Of a stretch of 64,000 nucleotides of DNA, positions 48,227-58,449 are shown piece by piece. Where the stretch lies: contig SYJV01000208.1 in NCBI GenBank assembly GCA_005798335.1, positions 1 to 64,000 on the forward strand, written 5' to 3'. The notes under the pieces are model-generated. The model ran no database searches. It worked only from the letters and a program-made list of their open reading frames with translations, and was not told the origin of the DNA. Position numbers and translations under genes: made by a program. Origin of the DNA: Planctomycetaceae bacterium (GTDB taxonomy: Bacteria > Planctomycetota > Planctomycetia > Pirellulales > Pirellulaceae). How positions within the stretch are numbered: the first letter of the stretch is position 1; every line of letters starts with the position of its first letter.

Positions 48227-49315
48227 TTATTTTCTCGCTGGTCCCAATTGGCCCGCGAGAGACCGCAATGACTGGACAGCGGGCCCCCGAGGAAGAACGT
48301 CCAGCGAATCATTGGCAAGTGCAACCAAGCGTTGCGCACTGGCCAACGTATATTCAGATGCGTCCGACCGATCAAGTAACTGACGAATCAGCAGTTCCTT
48401 CGCCTCCGAGTTTTCGTCGAGCGCACCTAGGATCGACTGCTTGGAACTGGTCGTCGCAGTGGACAAGAGTCGAATTAGCGGTAAGGTCGGTTTTCGCTGC
48501 GCCAAATCTGTACCCAGCGACTTGCCGACCGCTGCGCTGCCCCAAATATCCAACCAATCGTCAAATAATTGGAACGCGATTCCTAAGTATCTGCCAAAAC
48601 TCTCCAGCGCGTCAAGCTGTTCAGTGGATGCGTGTTGCGTCCATGCTCCCAGTCGGCAGCAGGCTGCACACAATTCAGCGGTTTTTTGCCGAAGCACATC
48701 AATGTACTCTTCCTCATCCAGACTCCATCGATCAACGGTCGCTTGTTGCCGCAGTTCTCCCTCGCACAATTGGGTCGCACAACTGGCGACGAGCTGTGCA
48801 GGATAGGTCGATCGACAACTTGCAGCCAACCGATATGCTCGAGTAAACAGATAATCCCCCAGCAGAATACAGCTATTCACGCCATAAGACTCGTGCACGG
48901 TTGGCATCATACGGCGCATGCTGGCACCGTCAAGCACGTCGTCGTGTAACAGCGTGGCTGTGTGCAGTAGCTCGACTACGACGGCCAGTTGTACAGCTTC
49001 GTCAGTAGGATCGTCGAAAACTTGCGCGCTAAGCAATAACAACGCCGGTCGCAAGCGTTTGCCTCCCAGATTCGCGACATGCCCGAGCATGCTTGCTAGG
49101 CAATCATGTCCTGGACGCAATTGCAGCGCCAGCGCACGCTCAACTGCATCGAGATGTGCGCGAATTGACTCGCTGCCGAGGGCCGGTAACATCGTGTTTG
49201 GCTGCGGGTTCGCCTCGGATTGCACAGCACGCGATGCGACAAACGGCAATCGAACCGAGATGGATATCCTGGAGGTGTCTTCAACGCAAGCAGCTTTTTT
49301 CATGGGTTTGACCAA
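48227..49315 (-). CDS. Polyprenyl diphosphate synthase
   Basis: 362 aa; GGKRLRPALLLLSA; first Asp motif LLHDDVLDGASMRR; second Asp motif QLFDDWLDIWG. Confidence 0.92.
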   Translation of the reverse strand: MVKPMKKAACVEDTSRISISVRLPFVASRAVQSEANPQPNTMLPALGSESIRAHLDAVERALALQLRPGHDCLASMLGHVANLGGKRLRPALLLLSAQVFDDPTDEAVQLAVVVELLHTATLLHDDVLDGASMRRMMPTVHESYGVNSCILLGDYLFTRAYRLAASCRSTYPAQLVASCATQLCEGELRQQATVDRWSLDEEEYIDVLRQKTAELCAACCRLGAWTQHASTEQLDALESFGRYLGIAFQLFDDWLDIWGSAAVGKSLGTDLAQRKPTLPLIRLLSTATTSSKQSILGALDENSEAKELLIRQLLDRSDASEYTLASAQRLVALANDSLDVLPRGPAVQSLRSLAGQLGPARK

Positions 49316-49354
49316 GTCCAGTTAACGACAGCGTGCCTGCCGAACATCGGCGAT

Positions 49355-49843
49355 TCAGTCTGGCCTGCGATAGTCCCCTCGCACGCCTCCAGTCTTTGAC
49401 AGCAATTGAATATCGGAGATCCTCATGGCTCGATCGACCGACTTGCACATATCGTAGACCGTCAATGCCGCAATCGAAGCCGCCACTAACGCTTCCATTT
49501 CCACACCGGTTCGCGCTGTAGCTCGCGCTTCGGTAAGAATTCGCAATCGAGTTGGCTCGACCCAATCAAAGCCGACTGCGACCGAATCAAGTGGTAGCCC
49601 GTGACACAATGGAATCAATTCATCAGTACGTTTTCCGGCTCCAATTCCCGCCAAGCGTGCAACCTGGAGAACATCACCTTTGGCAAACTGGTTGTTTCGA
49701 ACCGCTTCGGCGGTTGCCGGTTGCATTGTGACGAAGGCCTCCGCAGTTGCCGTTCGCTGGGTAACGGGTTTTGAACCAACGTCGACCATACGAGCTGCAC
49801 CGGAGTCATCGAGGTGACTCAATCGGCTATTTTCCTTATCCAA
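49355..49843 (-). CDS. moaC: Cyclic pyranopterin monophosphate synthase
   Basis: 162 aa; MVDVGSKPVTQRTATAEAFV, KGDVLQVARLAGIGAGKRTDELIPLCHGLPL, TGVEMEALVAASIAALTVYDMCKSVDRAM. Confidence 0.96.
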   Translation of the reverse strand: MDKENSRLSHLDDSGAARMVDVGSKPVTQRTATAEAFVTMQPATAEAVRNNQFAKGDVLQVARLAGIGAGKRTDELIPLCHGLPLDSVAVGFDWVEPTRLRILTEARATARTGVEMEALVAASIAALTVYDMCKSVDRAMRISDIQLLSKTGGVRGDYRRPD

Positions 49844-49949
49844 ATCGTTACTCCCCTAAGTCGCTCGAGCCACTCACCGATGAAGTACACTTGACCGCAC
49901 AAAGATAACCGTAATCCAAAGTTTGGGATAACAGGTCAATTGCCGTTCG

Positions 49950-50786
49950 TTATTGAATGTGCACTAGCTGATTGAGGCTGCCGCTGCGAAATCCGTCAAG
50001 ATCGAGGGTTACGAAACGAAAGCCGATAACGTGCAACTGCTGCGTAATGCGTTGCCTAGTTGCTGATCCCAAAAACAATTCAAGCTGGTCTGTAGGTACT
50101 TCAATACGTGCAACTTCCCCTGCATGTAGTCGCACTCGAAACTCGCTCAAACCAAGCGAGCGAATGGCTTCCTCGGCTTGTTCGACCATCGCCAGCCGTT
50201 TTGGGGTAACCTCAACTCCATATGCAATTCGCGATGCTAGGCATGGACTGGCGGGCTTTTCAGCCACTGGCAGATTCCAGAAATGAGCAATTGCACGGAC
50301 GTGAGACTTGCCAAGCCCGAGATCGGCCAAGGGCGTGCGAACCATTGCTTCGTTGGCCGCGCGCAGACCAGGGCGGAAATCTGCAAGATCGTCTTGGTTG
50401 GTGCCGGTGACGATCTGGGCGTTTGGAAAACGCTCCAGCAAAAGTTGTTTCATCGAACTAAATAGATGCGACTTACAAAAGTAACAGCGCTGGCTATCGT
50501 TCTGTTGATAGCGAAGATCTTGAACTTCCTGGGTTCGAATCACCTGGTGACGAATTCCAATGCGGTCAACCAGTTCTTTCGCCGATGCAAGTTCGGCTCG
50601 CGCCAGGCTGGGACTGTCCGCGGTAACTGCCAGCGCTCGATTCCCCATAGCAAGATGCGCAGCCTTTGCCACAACCGCGCTATCCACTCCACCACTGTAT
50701 GCAACCAGTACCGAGTCCAGCCCCTCGAACCAGTCAACCAAATCCGCCGCGGCCTGGTGCGCCAAGAATCCTGTGGGTAATGGCAT
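49950..50786 (-). CDS. larE: ATP-dependent sacrificial sulfur transferase LarE-like
   Basis: 278 aa; VLVAYSGGVDSAVVAKAAH PP-loop; QRCYFCKSHLF; EKPASPCLASRIAYG. Confidence 0.92.
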   Translation of the reverse strand: MPLPTGFLAHQAAADLVDWFEGLDSVLVAYSGGVDSAVVAKAAHLAMGNRALAVTADSPSLARAELASAKELVDRIGIRHQVIRTQEVQDLRYQQNDSQRCYFCKSHLFSSMKQLLLERFPNAQIVTGTNQDDLADFRPGLRAANEAMVRTPLADLGLGKSHVRAIAHFWNLPVAEKPASPCLASRIAYGVEVTPKRLAMVEQAEEAIRSLGLSEFRVRLHAGEVARIEVPTDQLELFLGSATRQRITQQLHVIGFRFVTLDLDGFRSGSLNQLVHIQ

Positions 50787-50799
50787 GGCTCAATAACGC

Positions 50800-52356
50800 T
50801 TAGGCAGGCTCTTCTTGCTCGGACGAAAGTGGTTCCATGACCTTGGTATTGCGTTCCACCGCGACGACGATGGTTCGCTGCTGAACTCCGTCGCGCGAGC
50901 AAGCCACGGCAGGTAGCACTTGCCGCCGATCAGGAAATGGCAATCGCATGTGAAAGGTACCGTCCGCGTTCAGTTTTATCGGTTCACCGCTAAGCGTTAG
51001 ATATGCATCCGATACAGTGCTGCCAAAGACCAACAATTCCACTTCCATATCGAAATGAAAATCATCTCGTCGACCATAGCCCGACTGCGCACCGGAACCG
51101 AATCTCGCGAGCGCGGGAGTTCCCATCGATCGCTTCAAGCGATGTTCAAAGACCTCCTGCAGCTCGCCGGTTTCTTGTTCGCTGTTATAACCACCGCTGA
51201 GCGCAAAAAACTTCTCTGAATCCACAGCGATATCGGTCCAGTGATTATCAACAGCATCCGCGCTACCAGGCGCGGGCGTGTTCACAATGTTACTCTTGAC
51301 CAGAGTATGAAACCGGCCGTTCGAAGACAGATAGCCGATCAATACTCGAAAACGTCCTGGCATGCCATCCAGATCTACATACCAGTTGCGCACGCCACCG
51401 TGAATGGAAATGTCTCTCTCCACCGTCTCGGACGTATTGGTAGTTCCCTCGCCGTCCAGACGGAGAAGTCGCAATACAGGTTTCGCCGTATGCCATTGTT
51501 CAGCCATCGCGGCTTTGGCACGTTCAATACATTGGCGAGTTAGATCCCACGAGGCATGCAGCCAAAAGGGATCGCGCACGATCAACGCAACTCGATCCTT
51601 TTTTGGCTCGGTGTCCTGCGTTGGATCTCCTCCACTGGTCGAAGCAATGCTTACTGGTCGGAATGCCAAATCCCTATTCGATTCTTTTTCCAATTGGAGC
51701 TGGCGAATTCGCTCAAGAACCTTGGGATTTGTAGGCGGTTCCTGCTTTTTTGCCGGCTTGACGCCAGGCAGTTTGGCTTTAGATTTCTCAACCGGAACAG
51801 GACTTTTCTTGACAGGCTTGGCAATACTCAACCGGGAGCCGACAATCTTATGGGCCACACCGTTGGTAGCAACGCGCTGCTTCGCCTTCGAAACAGAGTG
51901 TTTTCGCAAATCTATTTTTGCTTTGCCAACTGGCGCGGTCTTCTTGGATTTGCTCGGCTCAGCCGCCAATTTCTTGGCCTTCTTTGCCCCAATTTTGGTT
52001 TGAAGCTCCGCTTGTTTCACTGTCTTGGCAGTCTTTTTACCAACTTTTCCTACGGATTTACCATTGGTAATCGACTTTGCGGATGTTACTGTGTTTCGGC
52101 TGGATACTTTGATAACCGGCTTGGTCGCCTTTCCTCTAGATACCACAACCTTGCTGGATTTCGCGCCAGATTTAGCGATTGCGCGAACGAGCTGATCTTT
52201 GCTCATCGACCTCCAGCCATCGACGCCGCGGTCCTTTGCCATCCTGGCCAAGTCCGATTTGGCTTGTGATTTGAGATCGGCACTAGTAATCAAGATCGCA
52301 ACCCCCCATTCCACGCCACCAGCCGGGACTGGATTTTCTAAATTCTTCTTTATCAC
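50800..52356 (-). CDS. DUF4912 domain protein with Rho-N/SAP-like N-terminus and Lys-rich linker
   Basis: 518 aa; KSDLARMAKDRGVDGWRSMSKDQLVRAIAK (Rho N-terminal-like), Lys-rich linker, RDPFWLHASWDLTRQCIERAK..YVDLDGMPGRFRVLIGYLSSNGRFHTL (DUF4912-like). Confidence 0.82.
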   Translation of the reverse strand: MIKKNLENPVPAGGVEWGVAILITSADLKSQAKSDLARMAKDRGVDGWRSMSKDQLVRAIAKSGAKSSKVVVSRGKATKPVIKVSSRNTVTSAKSITNGKSVGKVGKKTAKTVKQAELQTKIGAKKAKKLAAEPSKSKKTAPVGKAKIDLRKHSVSKAKQRVATNGVAHKIVGSRLSIAKPVKKSPVPVEKSKAKLPGVKPAKKQEPPTNPKVLERIRQLQLEKESNRDLAFRPVSIASTSGGDPTQDTEPKKDRVALIVRDPFWLHASWDLTRQCIERAKAAMAEQWHTAKPVLRLLRLDGEGTTNTSETVERDISIHGGVRNWYVDLDGMPGRFRVLIGYLSSNGRFHTLVKSNIVNTPAPGSADAVDNHWTDIAVDSEKFFALSGGYNSEQETGELQEVFEHRLKRSMGTPALARFGSGAQSGYGRRDDFHFDMEVELLVFGSTVSDAYLTLSGEPIKLNADGTFHMRLPFPDRRQVLPAVACSRDGVQQRTIVVAVERNTKVMEPLSSEQEEPA

Positions 52357-52838
52357 CTCCTACCTTCCATGGTAGTACGGATAATTTCCAAGCTTCGTTC
52401 AAGTGCACTGACCGCATGCGGATCGGCTATTGCGCTGCCAGACTATGGGGCCTGAAATTCCTCTATTAGTATGCCAAAGGACCGAGGATTTTACTAGTCT
52501 GTAGTTTCAAACCCGTCGTAATCAGCGTGCACTTGTCAGCCTCAAAAACCAACCAGATATGTCGCAAACCCTTGTTAGCTGTGACCTTACGACTTCTGGC
52601 CAGCGTTGCAACTATGTTGAGGCAAATTTCGTCCAACTATTACGCGCCTCTCTAGCTACCTACTCAAAATCACAAAAGATAGTTGCAATTAGTGGGTGGC
52701 TTCGCAGTTGAACACGCTCGCCACTTCGATTTCGAAACCCTGATGCGACTAATCGTCGCTGTGCATTGACTCCCATCTTGAATTGAAGCTTCAATGCCTT
52801 CAGCCGCGCGTTGCAAACGATCGCTTGTGGATTTAGCA

Positions 52839-53153
52839 ATGGAACGAGCAGTGTCAAAGGCAGTACGCGAAGCATCGGATTGGATTGGGCGAACGCTTGC
52901 AGCAATGCTAGCCATTGCTTTGCCCGGCTTGGCAGGGCATTGGTTGGACGGATACCTGGGGACGAAATTCATTACCCCAGTTGGAATTATTGGCGGAATG
53001 GTTCTGGCAACGACATCGCTGATCATGTTGCTGCAGGCAAAGTTACCCGTTACACCGCCAACTCGCAAACCAGCTTCGATGGCTTCTGGTAGAGATAAGT
53101 CGACCGCAGGTCTGGCGGAGGATCTGCAGGACGACGAACAATTGGACAAGTGA
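52839..53153 (+). CDS. AtpZ/AtpI-like small membrane protein at the start of the atp operon
   Basis: From ATG 52839: MERAVSKAVREASDWIGRTLAAMLAIALPGLAGHWLDGYLGTKFITPVGIIGGMVLATTSLIMLLQ, two TM helices, AtpZ-like. Confidence 0.75.
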   Translation: MERAVSKAVREASDWIGRTLAAMLAIALPGLAGHWLDGYLGTKFITPVGIIGGMVLATTSLIMLLQAKLPVTPPTRKPASMASGRDKSTAGLAEDLQDDEQLDK

Positions 53154-53195
53154 GATCGATTGGAAATGTCGTCATTTTTGGCTTACTAAACCCAG

Positions 53196-53558
53196 ATGTC
53201 TCCAGTACTTAGCTCGCTGCTTGTTACGTCCGTAGTCTCTTTGGCAGCGACCATTGCGAACTTGTGTATTTCCGTTGGGGAGGTTACCGGAACGGTAAGC
53301 CTAAGTATCACCGCCGCGATCTTTACGCTGCTGGCATGCTTGCCGCCGCTGTGGTTTTCACGAGCATTTGCCAACGGCGCTGTGACGCAGATGGCGGTTC
53401 CGGTATGGCGATTTGGTATCTTGCTGCCAGCGATTGCATGGAGCATGCAGCTAACTGCCGCAGCTAGAAATTACTTTTGCATCGGTCTACTGGCCTGTTA
53501 TTTCGCCGCGCTGCCATTAGAATCTTGGCTCCTTGCGAGGCAGGTAAAGCACTCCTAA
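53196..53558 (+). CDS. Small multi-TM protein at the AtpI position
   Basis: 120 aa, about four hydrophobic helices, between the AtpZ-like gene and atpB. Confidence 0.6.
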   Translation: MSPVLSSLLVTSVVSLAATIANLCISVGEVTGTVSLSITAAIFTLLACLPPLWFSRAFANGAVTQMAVPVWRFGILLPAIAWSMQLTAAARNYFCIGLLACYFAALPLESWLLARQVKHS

Positions 53559-53592
53559 GTTCCTTAGAGTACGTCGCAATAGAGCAATCGGC

Positions 53593-54936
53593 ATGGCCTC
53601 TGATCTCCTTCATATCAAAGATAGTTATTACTTTGACGTACCACGTATGTTGTGGCGCGCGAAGTACGAGTCGTCTCAGGGCTTTGCCGATGGCGTCGGC
53701 GATTGGTATGTTCGTCTAGATCCGGATTATCAAGATTGGGAAGCGGATCAGTTTGTTTCCAAGCTCGGTGGGATTTCCCGTGGATTCGCGAAAGGCTTGC
53801 TGACCGCCAAGCATGATTGGCAACACTGGCAACATGCTGATCACAGTCGTCATGGCCGTCCTTTCGATCAATATCTTGAAGATGAATTTCGGGCGATCCA
53901 GTTGCGGGCGCAGGCGTGGGCCAAGCGCAAGGCTCCCGATGCGAATGATCCTGTGTCAGCATATTTGTCAGAGAATTTCGCAAAGGAACCAGCAGCATGG
54001 GTTGTGGAGTTGTATCGATCCCCTGAGCAGCTCGCTCAATGGCAAGCGATCCGTGCTTCGATGGATTCCCGTGCCCTTGTGCAAGAGTACATCGGGAGCT
54101 CACGCGGAAGCTGGTCGCAACAAAAAATCTCCGATTACAATCGTTCGCTCTCTGGTAAGATCTTTATTCCGCAACCATTTGGGACATTGAGAAATGCCTA
54201 TGAAACTCAATCGGGCTTTGCGATATCGAAATATATGATTATTGAGGTGGTAGTTGCCATCTTGTTGGTGGTCGCGTTCCGTTGGGTGGCAGGTCGAGTT
54301 CAAACGGGCGGCGCTCCGAAAGGAAAGTCTTGGAATTTCCTTGAGGGCTTTTTGACGTTCATCCGCAATGAGGTTGTCGTTAAAGGTATGGGCGAGCATG
54401 ATGCCGACAAATTCATGCCGCTGATGTGGACAATTTTCATGTATATTCTGGGTTGTAATTTGATGGGTATGCTCCCGTGGGTAGGGGCGCCCTCTGCAGC
54501 ATTTGGTACCACCTGTGTCTTGGCATTCATTGTGTTTGCGGTTGGTACTTATATGGGCATTAAAACGTTTGGTGTCTTGGGGTATTTAAAGAACCTGTGC
54601 CCAGACCTAGGGTTGCCATGGTTCATGGCAATTGTAATTGTGCCGATGGTTTGGAGTATTGAGTTTGTTTCGGTCTTTATCAAGCATGGTGTGTTGGCGA
54701 TTCGGTTGTTTGCAAATATGGTCGCTGGCCATTTGGTATTATTGGGAATTATGGGGCTTGCGTTTGGAGTACAGGCGGTGACAATGCACGCCGGTGCTTG
54801 GACGGTGTTGTCGGTAGTCGCGATTCTAGGCACCACGGCGCTGAGTTTGTTGGAGCTGATGGTGGCATTCTTGCAAGCTTACGTGTTTACGCTTCTGTCT
54901 GCGTTGTTTATAGGCAGCTCGATGCATCATCACTAG
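53593..54936 (+). CDS. atpB: F0F1 ATP synthase subunit a with long N-terminal extension
   Basis: 447 aa; C-terminal half has NLMGMLPW, VFIKHGVLAIRLFANMVAGHLVLL and LLELMVAFLQAYVFTLLSALFIG. The first ~210 aa are hydrophilic. Confidence 0.95.
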   Translation: MASDLLHIKDSYYFDVPRMLWRAKYESSQGFADGVGDWYVRLDPDYQDWEADQFVSKLGGISRGFAKGLLTAKHDWQHWQHADHSRHGRPFDQYLEDEFRAIQLRAQAWAKRKAPDANDPVSAYLSENFAKEPAAWVVELYRSPEQLAQWQAIRASMDSRALVQEYIGSSRGSWSQQKISDYNRSLSGKIFIPQPFGTLRNAYETQSGFAISKYMIIEVVVAILLVVAFRWVAGRVQTGGAPKGKSWNFLEGFLTFIRNEVVVKGMGEHDADKFMPLMWTIFMYILGCNLMGMLPWVGAPSAAFGTTCVLAFIVFAVGTYMGIKTFGVLGYLKNLCPDLGLPWFMAIVIVPMVWSIEFVSVFIKHGVLAIRLFANMVAGHLVLLGIMGLAFGVQAVTMHAGAWTVLSVVAILGTTALSLLELMVAFLQAYVFTLLSALFIGSSMHHH

Positions 54937-55007
54937 ATTTTCAAGGCGGTGATTGGCGAGTTGGCGTTTTGTGGTGTGCTGTCGGAAATTGACGTTTCGA
55001 AAAATGA

Positions 55008-55301
<294 letters not shown>

Positions 55302-55347
55302 TAGGTTCACGGTGGATTATTCGGTTAGCGCAGTTGCGAGTGTGAAC

Positions 55348-56124
55348 ATGAGTCTTAGGATAGCGGTAGTCGGCTGTTGGTTTATGATCGTCCTGTGTAG
55401 CTTAGCGAGCGCTGAGATAGTTGCGCAAGAGCATAAGGCGGAAGCTGCGCCCGCAGCCTCAGCGGAGACTGCTGCGCAAGCAGAGGTTTCGCAACCTCAT
55501 GAGGTGCATGCGGTTGGGCAGGCAACTGACGAACACACCAAAGGTGGAGGTCATAACCAGGGCCAAGGTGGGCACGGCGAATCGGTATTGCCTCCGGATC
55601 TGACACACAGCAATATGTCGCCGCAAGCGCTCGCGCTTGTAGATTTCCGAACCGATAAGGCGATGTTCACGGTAGTGGTCTTCCTGTTGTTGTTGGCGAT
55701 TTTATATGCCACAGCTTGGAAGCCGATCATGCAGGGATTGGAAAAGCGGGAACGAGGAATATCCGACAATATCAGTCGCGCCGAAAAAGCCGCCGCTGAA
55801 GCGACTGCGAAGTTAGCCGGTTACGAAGCCAAATTGGCCAGTGCTGCTGAAGAAGCGCAGAAGCTGGTCGCTACTGCTCGCAAGGACGCAGAGAGTGCAG
55901 GTCAGCGAATTCTCGCTGCCGCGCAGGAAGAAGCGGCTCGGCAGCGCGATCGCGCGGTAGCTGAGATCGAATCGGCCAAACGAACGGCCTTAAACGAATT
56001 GGCGAGCAAGTCGACTGACATCGCTATGAGTTTGGCGCAGCGAATTGTAGGACGCGAGCTGCGGGCCGACGATCATCAGAAGCTGGTTCAGGATATGTTG
56101 TCTAAGCTCCCCAGTAGGAACTGA
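55348..56124 (+). CDS. atpF: F0F1 ATP synthase subunit b
   Basis: Start ATG 55348; signal-like N-terminus, single TM AMFTVVVFLLLLAILYATAWKPI, long Ala/Glu/Lys coiled coil. Confidence 0.92.
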   Translation: MSLRIAVVGCWFMIVLCSLASAEIVAQEHKAEAAPAASAETAAQAEVSQPHEVHAVGQATDEHTKGGGHNQGQGGHGESVLPPDLTHSNMSPQALALVDFRTDKAMFTVVVFLLLLAILYATAWKPIMQGLEKRERGISDNISRAEKAAAEATAKLAGYEAKLASAAEEAQKLVATARKDAESAGQRILAAAQEEAARQRDRAVAEIESAKRTALNELASKSTDIAMSLAQRIVGRELRADDHQKLVQDMLSKLPSRN

Positions 56125-56143
56125 GCAGACTCTGAGCAATGCC

Positions 56144-56767
56144 ATGAATGAACAACCGCAACCCGAAACCGTGTTCGATAGCGACCAACAACAACTCGCG
56201 TTGTTGTATGGCAAGGCTTTGCTCGGCGCATCCGGTTCCGCCGGGAAAGTCGACGAGGTTGTGCGCGAATTCAAGGCATTCGTGGTGCAGTGTCTCGATG
56301 CGTTTCCCAAATTCGAGGCGGCACTTGCGTCACCGAGAATCAGCTTGGACGAAAAGCAAACGATGCTCGACCGCGTGCTTTCAGGTAATGCCGGACCTAC
56401 CTTGGTGAACTTCCTCAAAGTCTTATGCCGGCGGGGGCGAGTTGAGCATGTGCGGGCAATTCAGCGAGCTGTTGAGGAAATGCGCGATGAGGAGCTAGGC
56501 CGCATGCGCGTCGAGGTGCGCTGTGCAACTGCGCTGAACGACAGTCAGCGGCAAGCGATCTCGGCTCAACTGAAAAAGAGTTTCGGCAAAGAAGCGGTGT
56601 TGGTTGAGAGAATTGAACCCGCGCTGATCGGTGGTGTGATTTTGCGCATCGGCGACAAGGTTTTCGATGGCAGCATCCAAGGACGGTTAGAGCAGCTAGG
56701 GCGAGCGGTATCGGTGGGAATTCAAAAGGCCACTCGCGACAAAGGTCATTCGCTGATCTTGTCGTAA
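56144..56767 (+). CDS. atpH: F0F1 ATP synthase subunit delta
   Basis: 207 aa; LLYGKALLGASG N-terminus; EPALIGGVILRIGDKVFDGSIQGRLEQL C-terminus. Confidence 0.95.
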   Translation: MNEQPQPETVFDSDQQQLALLYGKALLGASGSAGKVDEVVREFKAFVVQCLDAFPKFEAALASPRISLDEKQTMLDRVLSGNAGPTLVNFLKVLCRRGRVEHVRAIQRAVEEMRDEELGRMRVEVRCATALNDSQRQAISAQLKKSFGKEAVLVERIEPALIGGVILRIGDKVFDGSIQGRLEQLGRAVSVGIQKATRDKGHSLILS

Positions 56768-56875
56768 CGTTGAGTTCCCGATGTGCCACTGCTGCGTAAA
56801 AGTAGGTTTCCGAGAAAATAACAAAAGTCATTTAGAACAAATAATCCAAATTAATCCCTGTTTTCGAGGTGCGGC

Positions 56876-58387
56876 ATGAAGTTCAACTCGGACGAGATCG
56901 CTTCGGTCATCCAAAAGGAGATCGAGACGTTCGAGAGCCAGATGGACGTTCGCGAAGTCGGTACTGTGCTGGAAGTTGGCGACGGTATTGCTCGTGTTTA
57001 CGGTTTGTCGGGCGTAATGGCTGGCGAGATGGTCCAGTTCCCCAGCGGTGTCATCGGCTTGGCGTTCAATTTGGAAGAGAACAGCGTCGGCGTGATCATT
57101 CTGGGAGACTATCTGTCGATCAGCGAAGGGGACGAAGTCAAAGCGCTTGGCAAACTGCTCAGCGTTCCTGTAGGCGAAGGCGTTATTGGACGCGTCCTTG
57201 ATCCGCTGGGCAATCCTCTGGATGGACTCGGTCCCGTGCAGTCGAGCGAGCAGCGGCCCGTGGAAATCATCGCGACCGGCGTCGCGGAGCGCCATCCAGT
57301 GCACGAACCGTTGCAGACGGGGATCAAGGCTGTCGACGCGATGACTCCGATCGGCCGAGGCCAACGCGAATTGATCATCGGTGACCGCAAGACCGGTAAG
57401 ACGGCAGTTGCACTCGATGCCATCCTCAACCAAAAAGCGACTGGGGTTAAGTGCTTCTATGTCGCGATTGGTCAAAAGGACTCGTCGGTCGCGCTGGTTA
57501 TCGAAGCACTGAAGAAGCACGGTGCGATGGATTATACGACCGTCATTGTTTCCGGTGCCAGTTCGCCAGCTCCGGTGCAATATGTTGCGCCTTATTCGGG
57601 CACGGCGATGGCTGAATATTTTATGTTCAAGGGTGAACACGCCCTGATCGTCTACGACGACTTAAGTAAACAAGCCGTCGCTTATCGTCAGTTGTCGTTG
57701 CTGATGCGCCGTCCACCCGGACGCGAAGCATATCCTGGTGACGTATTCTACTGCCATAGTCGTCTGCTAGAGCGATCCGCCAAGCTTTCCAAAGCCATGG
57801 GTGGTGGCTCGTTGACCAGCTTGCCGATTATCGAAACGCTCGAAGGTGAAGTATCGGCGTATATTCCTACCAACGTTATTTCAATCACCGACGGACAGAT
57901 TTACCTTCAGCCAGACTTGTTCTTCGCGGGAATTCGTCCGGCGATGAACGTCGGTATTTCTGTCTCGCGGGTAGGTGGCGCTGCGCAAATCAAGGCGATG
58001 AAGAAAGTGGCCGGCGGTTTGCGATTGGATTTGGCTTCGTTTCGAGAGCTCGAAGCGTTTGCTCAGCTCGGTACTGAACTGGATCCAGCAACTCAAGCCC
58101 GATTAGACCGCGGATATCGCATGGTCGAGTTGTTAAAGCAACCGCAATACAAACCCATGAGCGTCTATGATCAAGTGCTTAGCATTTATGCCGCCACGCG
58201 TGGATTTCTCGATGATGTTCCCGTCGCGGGAGTTCGTAAATGGGAAAGCGAATTTCTGCAGTTCATGAAAGATCGCAAGGCTGAGGTGATCAAGAAATTG
58301 CAGGATTCCAATGATTTGACTAGTGAAATTGAACAAGCGATCCGAGCCTCGATCGATGAGTTCAAACGAGGCTACCGCCCCAGCTAA
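56876..58387 (+). CDS. atpA: F0F1 ATP synthase subunit alpha
   Basis: 503 aa; [13 protein letters not shown] Walker [25 protein letters not shown]. Confidence 0.98.
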   Translation: MKFNSDEIASVIQKEIETFESQMDVREVGTVLEVGDGIARVYGLSGVMAGEMVQFPSGVIGLAFNLEENSVGVIILGDYLSISEGDEVKALGKLLSVPVGEGVIGRVLDPLGNPLDGLGPVQSSEQRPVEIIATGVAERHPVHEPLQTGIKAVDAMTPIGRGQRELIIGDRKTGKTAVALDAILNQKATGVKCFYVAIGQKDSSVALVIEALKKHGAMDYTTVIVSGASSPAPVQYVAPYSGTAMAEYFMFKGEHALIVYDDLSKQAVAYRQLSLLMRRPPGREAYPGDVFYCHSRLLERSAKLSKAMGGGSLTSLPIIETLEGEVSAYIPTNVISITDGQIYLQPDLFFAGIRPAMNVGISVSRVGGAAQIKAMKKVAGGLRLDLASFRELEAFAQLGTELDPATQARLDRGYRMVELLKQPQYKPMSVYDQVLSIYAATRGFLDDVPVAGVRKWESEFLQFMKDRKAEVIKKLQDSNDLTSEIEQAIRASIDEFKRGYRPS

Positions 58388-58449
58388 TGTCCTAGCTGGG
58401 ATGGATCGGTTCAAGTCAGCCACACCAAGTATTTAGGATAGTCAGTTTC

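Noticed and set aside
50525-50560. tRNA T-arm-like string ggttcgaatc
   Set aside because: It lies inside the larE coding sequence (minus strand) and no acceptor/anticodon structure could be assembled around it.
52794-52838. Upstream start for the AtpZ-like ORF (52794)
   Set aside because: The internal ATG at 52839 gives a more typical N-terminus; the extra residues are not supported by any recognised feature.
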